From assembly GCF_023721715.1 (NCBI RefSeq), contig NZ_JAMDLG010000001.1, forward strand, positions 124,001 through 188,000: a DNA stretch of 64,000 nucleotides, read 5' to 3'. The notes beneath the pieces were generated by a model. The model was not told the DNA's origin and did no database searches. It saw only the letters and a program-made list of their open reading frames with translations. The stretch is from Parasegetibacter sp. NRK P23. GTDB lineage: Bacteria; Bacteroidota; Bacteroidia; Chitinophagales; Chitinophagaceae. Positions 60,455 to 64,000 of the stretch are shown here, piece after piece. The position numbers were made by a program, and so were the translations under genes. Position 1 is the stretch's first letter; each line of letters opens with the position of its first letter.

Positions 60455-62038
60455 TTATGGTTGAATGGAACGAACGGGACGGATAGGGTTGGTTAACGCG
60501 CCCCGGTTGAATTCAATGGCATAGTTGGGAATGGGCACCTGCCATCCGGCGGCATCCTGCGAAAGCGACCTGAGCACATAATTTCCCGTGCGGGTATGTG
60601 TATTCGAAGGCGCGTCGTAGGTATATACCGGGTGCGTAATGGTGAAGTCGGCCGGTAAAGGGTACTTCGTATTAGTCGAATAGCGCCTCAGGTCGAACCA
60701 CCTGTGTCCTTCAAAACAAAGTTCCCTGCGGCGTTCTTCCCGTATGAAATTGACGAGTTCCGTGTTGGACTGCGGTATCTGATCGATGGTGGCGTTCTGG
60801 AACCTTTTGGCCCGCAGTTTTTGCAGTTCTGTTCTGGCTTCATTGTCGGCGCCCATCATGGCCATGGCTTCCGCGCGGTTCAGGATGGCTTCCGTGTAGC
60901 GCAGGGAGAAAATACAAGATTGCTGGTTTACATCGTTGAAGGTTCTCCAGGTGCGGTATTTGGCGGGAATCCATGCCTTGCTTTTGGCGGCCCGTTCAAA
61001 AAACGCTTTCCTGCGCAGATCGTCCTCGTCGAAGGTGTTCATTAAGTTGTCTGAAGCTTTGAAGGCGGATACCCTGTTGTCGTTACCGCTCCACGCCGAC
61101 AAAGAATCGTTCATGAATACGGTGGGAATCACGTTGGTACCCATGGTGAAAATGGTTTCCGGCGATCCGCGGTAAGTGAAGCTGGTGCCGGTAGTGTATT
61201 GGTTCAGGTCCACCAGTTCGTACCCCATCGTCTGAAGCGGTTGGGATACTTCCAGTACTTTATCGTATTGCTCGGTGTAGAGGTATACTCTTGTCTGGAA
61301 TAACCGTACCGCGGCGATGCCTATGCGTAGTTTGGTAGTGGGGTTGTAGTTTTCGAGGTATTGCGCCGCTTTTTCCAGGTCGCTGGTGATCTGTTGGTAA
61401 ACGGCTTCGTTGTTGTCTCTCTTGAAGTAGATGTCCTCTACTTTTTCTGAAACTTTAAGTGGAATACCTTCATCGTTGGCCGCAGTACTTTTGCGGTATG
61501 GACTTCCATAAATGTTCTGCAGGTAAAAATAATAGTAGGCTCTCATGAAAAGCGCTTCTCCCCTGATCCGATTCAGGTTTTCAATGTTCCCCGGATTATT
61601 CAAAGCCATTTCATCAGCCTGGAAAATGATCGCGTTCAGTGCGCCGATGTGCTTATACAACTTTCTCCAGAGGATATCTTCCCATGTCAGTTCACGGATG
61701 TCCATCGTAGGGTTTTGTTTCCAGTAGTGGAACCCCGAGAGCATGTAAAGCGGGGTGAGTTGGTCGGTTGCAACAAAATCCGACACAAAAACCTCATTGT
61801 CGTCATCCATTACATGGAGCCAGGGGGCCACGATGCCAGCCTCTGAAGTTAGCGTGCCCATGGTAGCCTGGCTATAGATAGAAAGCCCGATATTAATGAT
61901 GAACGCCTCTCCAACCATCAGTTTGTTGAGGTCCTCGGGTGTTTGAACGTATTTCTGGTCACGTGAATATTCTTCCAGGAACTTACTGCAGGAGCCCAGA
62001 GAAAAAGCGAGCAGTAAAAGGATACCTATATGTTTCAT
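60455..62038 (-). CDS. SusD/RagB-family outer-membrane lipoprotein
   Basis: Surface nutrient-binding partner of SusC, 527 residues, with lipobox LGSC at C17. Typical SusD features are the N-terminal TPR-like helices (LNRIRGEALFMRAYYYFYLQ), the later RYTEAILNRAEAMAMMGA and a C-terminal ERRRELCFEGHRWFDLRRY block. It lies 12 bases after susC. The ligand cannot be told; the protease and thioredoxins downstream suggest a peptide or protein rather than a polysaccharide. Confidence 0.95.
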   Translation of the reverse strand: MKHIGILLLLAFSLGSCSKFLEEYSRDQKYVQTPEDLNKLMVGEAFIINIGLSIYSQATMGTLTSEAGIVAPWLHVMDDDNEVFVSDFVATDQLTPLYMLSGFHYWKQNPTMDIRELTWEDILWRKLYKHIGALNAIIFQADEMALNNPGNIENLNRIRGEALFMRAYYYFYLQNIYGSPYRKSTAANDEGIPLKVSEKVEDIYFKRDNNEAVYQQITSDLEKAAQYLENYNPTTKLRIGIAAVRLFQTRVYLYTEQYDKVLEVSQPLQTMGYELVDLNQYTTGTSFTYRGSPETIFTMGTNVIPTVFMNDSLSAWSGNDNRVSAFKASDNLMNTFDEDDLRRKAFFERAAKSKAWIPAKYRTWRTFNDVNQQSCIFSLRYTEAILNRAEAMAMMGADNEARTELQKLRAKRFQNATIDQIPQSNTELVNFIREERRRELCFEGHRWFDLRRYSTNTKYPLPADFTITHPVYTYDAPSNTHTRTGNYVLRSLSQDAAGWQVPIPNYAIEFNRGALTNPIRPVRSIQP

Positions 62039-62050
62039 TTGTCCTGATTT

Positions 62051-64000
62051 TTAGAATGAAATATTAAAGCTGGCCGTGTAAGTTGGTCGCAGTGAGAGGT
62101 TGATGTTCGGTGTGGAACCCGATTGTGTGGGATCCTGTCCCCTCAGCAACTTGTTACTCAGGATGAAGAGGTTGGTGCCGGTTAAACTCGCGTAAGCTGA
62201 ACTGAGGCCCAGTTTTTTGATCAGGGTTTCGGCAAAATTGTATTTGAAAGATGCCGATTGGAGTTTGAGGAAATCGCCACTTACGACCCGGATATCAGAA
62301 TTGTCGTACATCTCGTAAACGCTGCCGCCAAAAGAGTAGTTGCTGGCAGGGTAGAGGTTCCACCAGGGCGTGTTGAGCGCGGTGCTGGTTTGCAAACCGG
62401 GGATGTCGGTATATAGTTCATCACCCGGACGTCTCCACCTGTCTACGAATTCTTTCCGAAGGTTCTGTTGGGGGTACGCGGCGATGGTGCCATAACCGGA
62501 AGCGATCTTCATCAAACGGATTTTATTGCCCATGGAATACGTCACGTTGAAGGACAGGCCAAAGTTTCTCCAGCCAAAGTAGTTGGAAATGCCACCCTGT
62601 ACGTACGGTTCTCTTCTGCCTGATTCGCTCATTACCTCCAGGTACACGTCTTCTCTTTTCATCTGGGAATAGGTATCGCGGTATTTGTCGGCCAGTTCAG
62701 CTTCTGAACCGTAGAAAATAGGCGAGCCGTCTACCGGACTAAGTCCTTTGAACCTGTAGGAATAGAAAGTGTTGATGGGTTTTCCGCCCAGTTGCACCGT
62801 TCCCGCGAGGAAGTTATTGTAGGTAACCTGGTCAACCAGTACATTGTTGCGGTTGTTGATCGCGCTGTTCAATACTTTGTTCAGCACCTGGCCCAGTTGC
62901 GGGTCGAAGCGCCATACGAAGCCCCTGCGCGATTTGTTGAGTCCCAGGTTATTGATCGGGGTGAAACTTAAGGACAGTTCCACGCCTTTGTTTTCGAGCA
63001 CGCCACTATTGATCACGTAGCTGTTCGTGCCGTTGATTTCTGATACGGTTTTATTCAGGAACGCGTCGTTGGTGCGTTTGTAGAAATAGGCCACGGAACC
63101 GTTCACCTTATTGCCGAACAGGGAGAAATCAAGTCCTACGTTGGAAGAGGACGTGCGCTCCCATTTCAGGTCCGGGTTAGGGAAGTTGCTTATTATTGCT
63201 GAAGGAGCGCCATAGAATACGTTGTTGCCGAGGTTTTCACGGATGATCATGTAAGGTGATTGTCCGGGCAACATATTGCCCTGCCATCCCCATGAGGCTT
63301 TCATCGCGAGGTCGTTCACCCATTTCGTTTCTTTCAGGACATCGTTCTTGATGTTCCAGCGGCCCGATACGGCCCAGATGGGGAGAAATTTATTATTGGA
63401 GTTCGCGCCAAAAAGGTTCGATTGCTCTCCGCGGATGTGCACGTTCAGGATGTAACGGTCGCTCCAGGAATAACCCGCGGTGCCGAGCCACGCGAGGTTG
63501 TTGGACAGTTCACGGTCGAAATAACCCAGTGCCGCCCTGGTGCTCATCCATTGCTGGTAGTAAGCGGTATAGGTGGTGGGCACCGCTTCAAAATAGCCGC
63601 CCATTTCCGGGAAGTACCCGCGCCTGGTAATGTTGAACCCGTTGTATTCGGAGGAACGTACTTCCATGCCACCAGTAAAGTTCACCATGTGTTTCCTGGA
63701 GGGGCCAAATGCCGTGAAGTAATTGGTTTGAATCCTCGCGGTGTAGGTGTTGTTGCTGGTTTCCTGTCTTTGAAGCTCGCCGCCTATGGGGTTAAGGTCC
63801 CATCTTGTTGTTTGGTCGGCCCTGAGTTTGAAGACATAGTAGGAATTCTTCGTGTAATGTACTTCCCTGTTGTTGTTGCTCAAACCATAAGCGAAAGTGC
63901 CTTCCACATCCAACCCTCTTCTTATTCTCCATTTCAACAATGCGCGAACATTAGCGGCATTGTTCCTGGTGAGATCACCCGCATTGTCGCGTTCATTAAG
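62051..64000 (-). CDS. SusC/RagA TonB-dependent receptor (5' end outside window)
   Basis: C-terminal part of a SusC-type outer-membrane transporter, about 650 residues visible, open to the right edge. The barrel part shows strands ending in the usual aromatic C-terminus (PTYTASFNISF), and motifs such as NVGLDFSLFGNKVNGSVAYF and VENGTNLFILSNK-like spacing. The plug domain and signal peptide lie beyond the window. First gene of a co-directional unit with the SusD, lipoprotein, TlpA-like, thioredoxin-like and protease genes. Confidence 0.93.
   Translation of the reverse strand, partial: LNERDNAGDLTRNNAANVRALLKWRIRRGLDVEGTFAYGLSNNNREVHYTKNSYYVFKLRADQTTRWDLNPIGGELQRQETSNNTYTARIQTNYFTAFGPSRKHMVNFTGGMEVRSSEYNGFNITRRGYFPEMGGYFEAVPTTYTAYYQQWMSTRAALGYFDRELSNNLAWLGTAGYSWSDRYILNVHIRGEQSNLFGANSNNKFLPIWAVSGRWNIKNDVLKETKWVNDLAMKASWGWQGNMLPGQSPYMIIRENLGNNVFYGAPSAIISNFPNPDLKWERTSSSNVGLDFSLFGNKVNGSVAYFYKRTNDAFLNKTVSEINGTNSYVINSGVLENKGVELSLSFTPINNLGLNKSRRGFVWRFDPQLGQVLNKVLNSAINNRNNVLVDQVTYNNFLAGTVQLGGKPINTFYSYRFKGLSPVDGSPIFYGSEAELADKYRDTYSQMKREDVYLEVMSESGRREPYVQGGISNYFGWRNFGLSFNVTYSMGNKIRLMKIASGYGTIAAYPQQNLRKEFVDRWRRPGDELYTDIPGLQTSTALNTPWWNLYPASNYSFGGSVYEMYDNSDIRVVSGDFLKLQSASFKYNFAETLIKKLGLSSAYASLTGTNLFILSNKLLRGQDPTQSGSTPNINLSLRPTYTASFNISF

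Overview
The window looks like chromosomal DNA of a Bacteroidota bacterium, most likely a Chitinophagaceae-type soil or freshwater heterotroph. The grounds are a SusC/SusD pair, a T9SS type B (gliding-motility type) C-terminal sorting domain, LytS/LytTR signalling, DUF4421 and CarboxypepD_reg-type proteins, and upstream elements fitting the Bacteroidota promoter (TTTG, about 19-21 bases, TAnnTTTG). Several genes start at TTG. No rRNA, prophage or CRISPR array was seen. The assignment rests on protein families and motifs read by eye, not on a database search.

Layout. 1-17.8 kb is ordinary chromosome: a ClC chloride channel (cut by the left edge), a LytS/LytTR two-component pair, a DnaJ-like membrane protein, glycine dehydrogenase gcvP, a CPA2 cation/proton antiporter, a DeoR regulator, bioA, a sigma factor overlapping a membrane protein that carries a beta-barrel domain, queG, and a serine-hydrolase homologue without its catalytic residues. 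17.8-30 kb holds clpB, a REP-associated transposase (RAYT) gene with palindromes upstream, a GH63-like glucosidase, tRNA-Cys, a small secreted protein with a very clear promoter/operator, valS, a 37-residue membrane peptide with its own terminator, and a DnaQ/GIY-YIG nuclease fusion.

30-49.6 kb is the coherent core: a nitrate assimilation and molybdenum cofactor island. moeB, a moaC-moaB fusion and moeA run on the plus strand. A cobA-fnr pair runs on the minus strand. Then a long plus-strand series follows: nirB, nirD, an alginate-export-type porin, a NarK transporter, a single-chain nitrate reductase fused to a flavin/NAD(P)H module and a [2Fe-2S] domain, an unusual sulfite-reductase-like protein with a C-terminal rubredoxin, a TauE/SafE permease, moaA, moaD, moaE, a SelW-like protein and mobA. 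Together these cover transport of nitrate, its reduction to nitrite and then ammonium, the first siroheme-branch step and every usual step of Mo-bis-MGD synthesis. The Fnr protein keeps four cysteines positioned like those of oxygen-sensing FNR, and the divergent cobA/nirB region has a perfect TGAT-N4-ATCA core.

49.8-56 kb has a T9SS-exported protein, a UvrD-type helicase with a nuclease-like insertion, a DUF2200 protein and a ToxR-like membrane-bound regulator divergent from a small exported protein. 56-64 kb is a minus-strand SusC/SusD locus (susC cut by the right edge) followed by a lipoprotein resembling a degenerate metallopeptidase, two thioredoxin-fold proteins and a trypsin-like protease.

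The best leads for undescribed biology are the SiR-like/rubredoxin protein beside the fused nitrate reductase, the GC-rich repeat family around nirD and in the 3' end of nirB, the palindrome that exactly fills the promoter spacer at 24.9 kb, and the inner-membrane/beta-barrel protein paired with a sigma factor.
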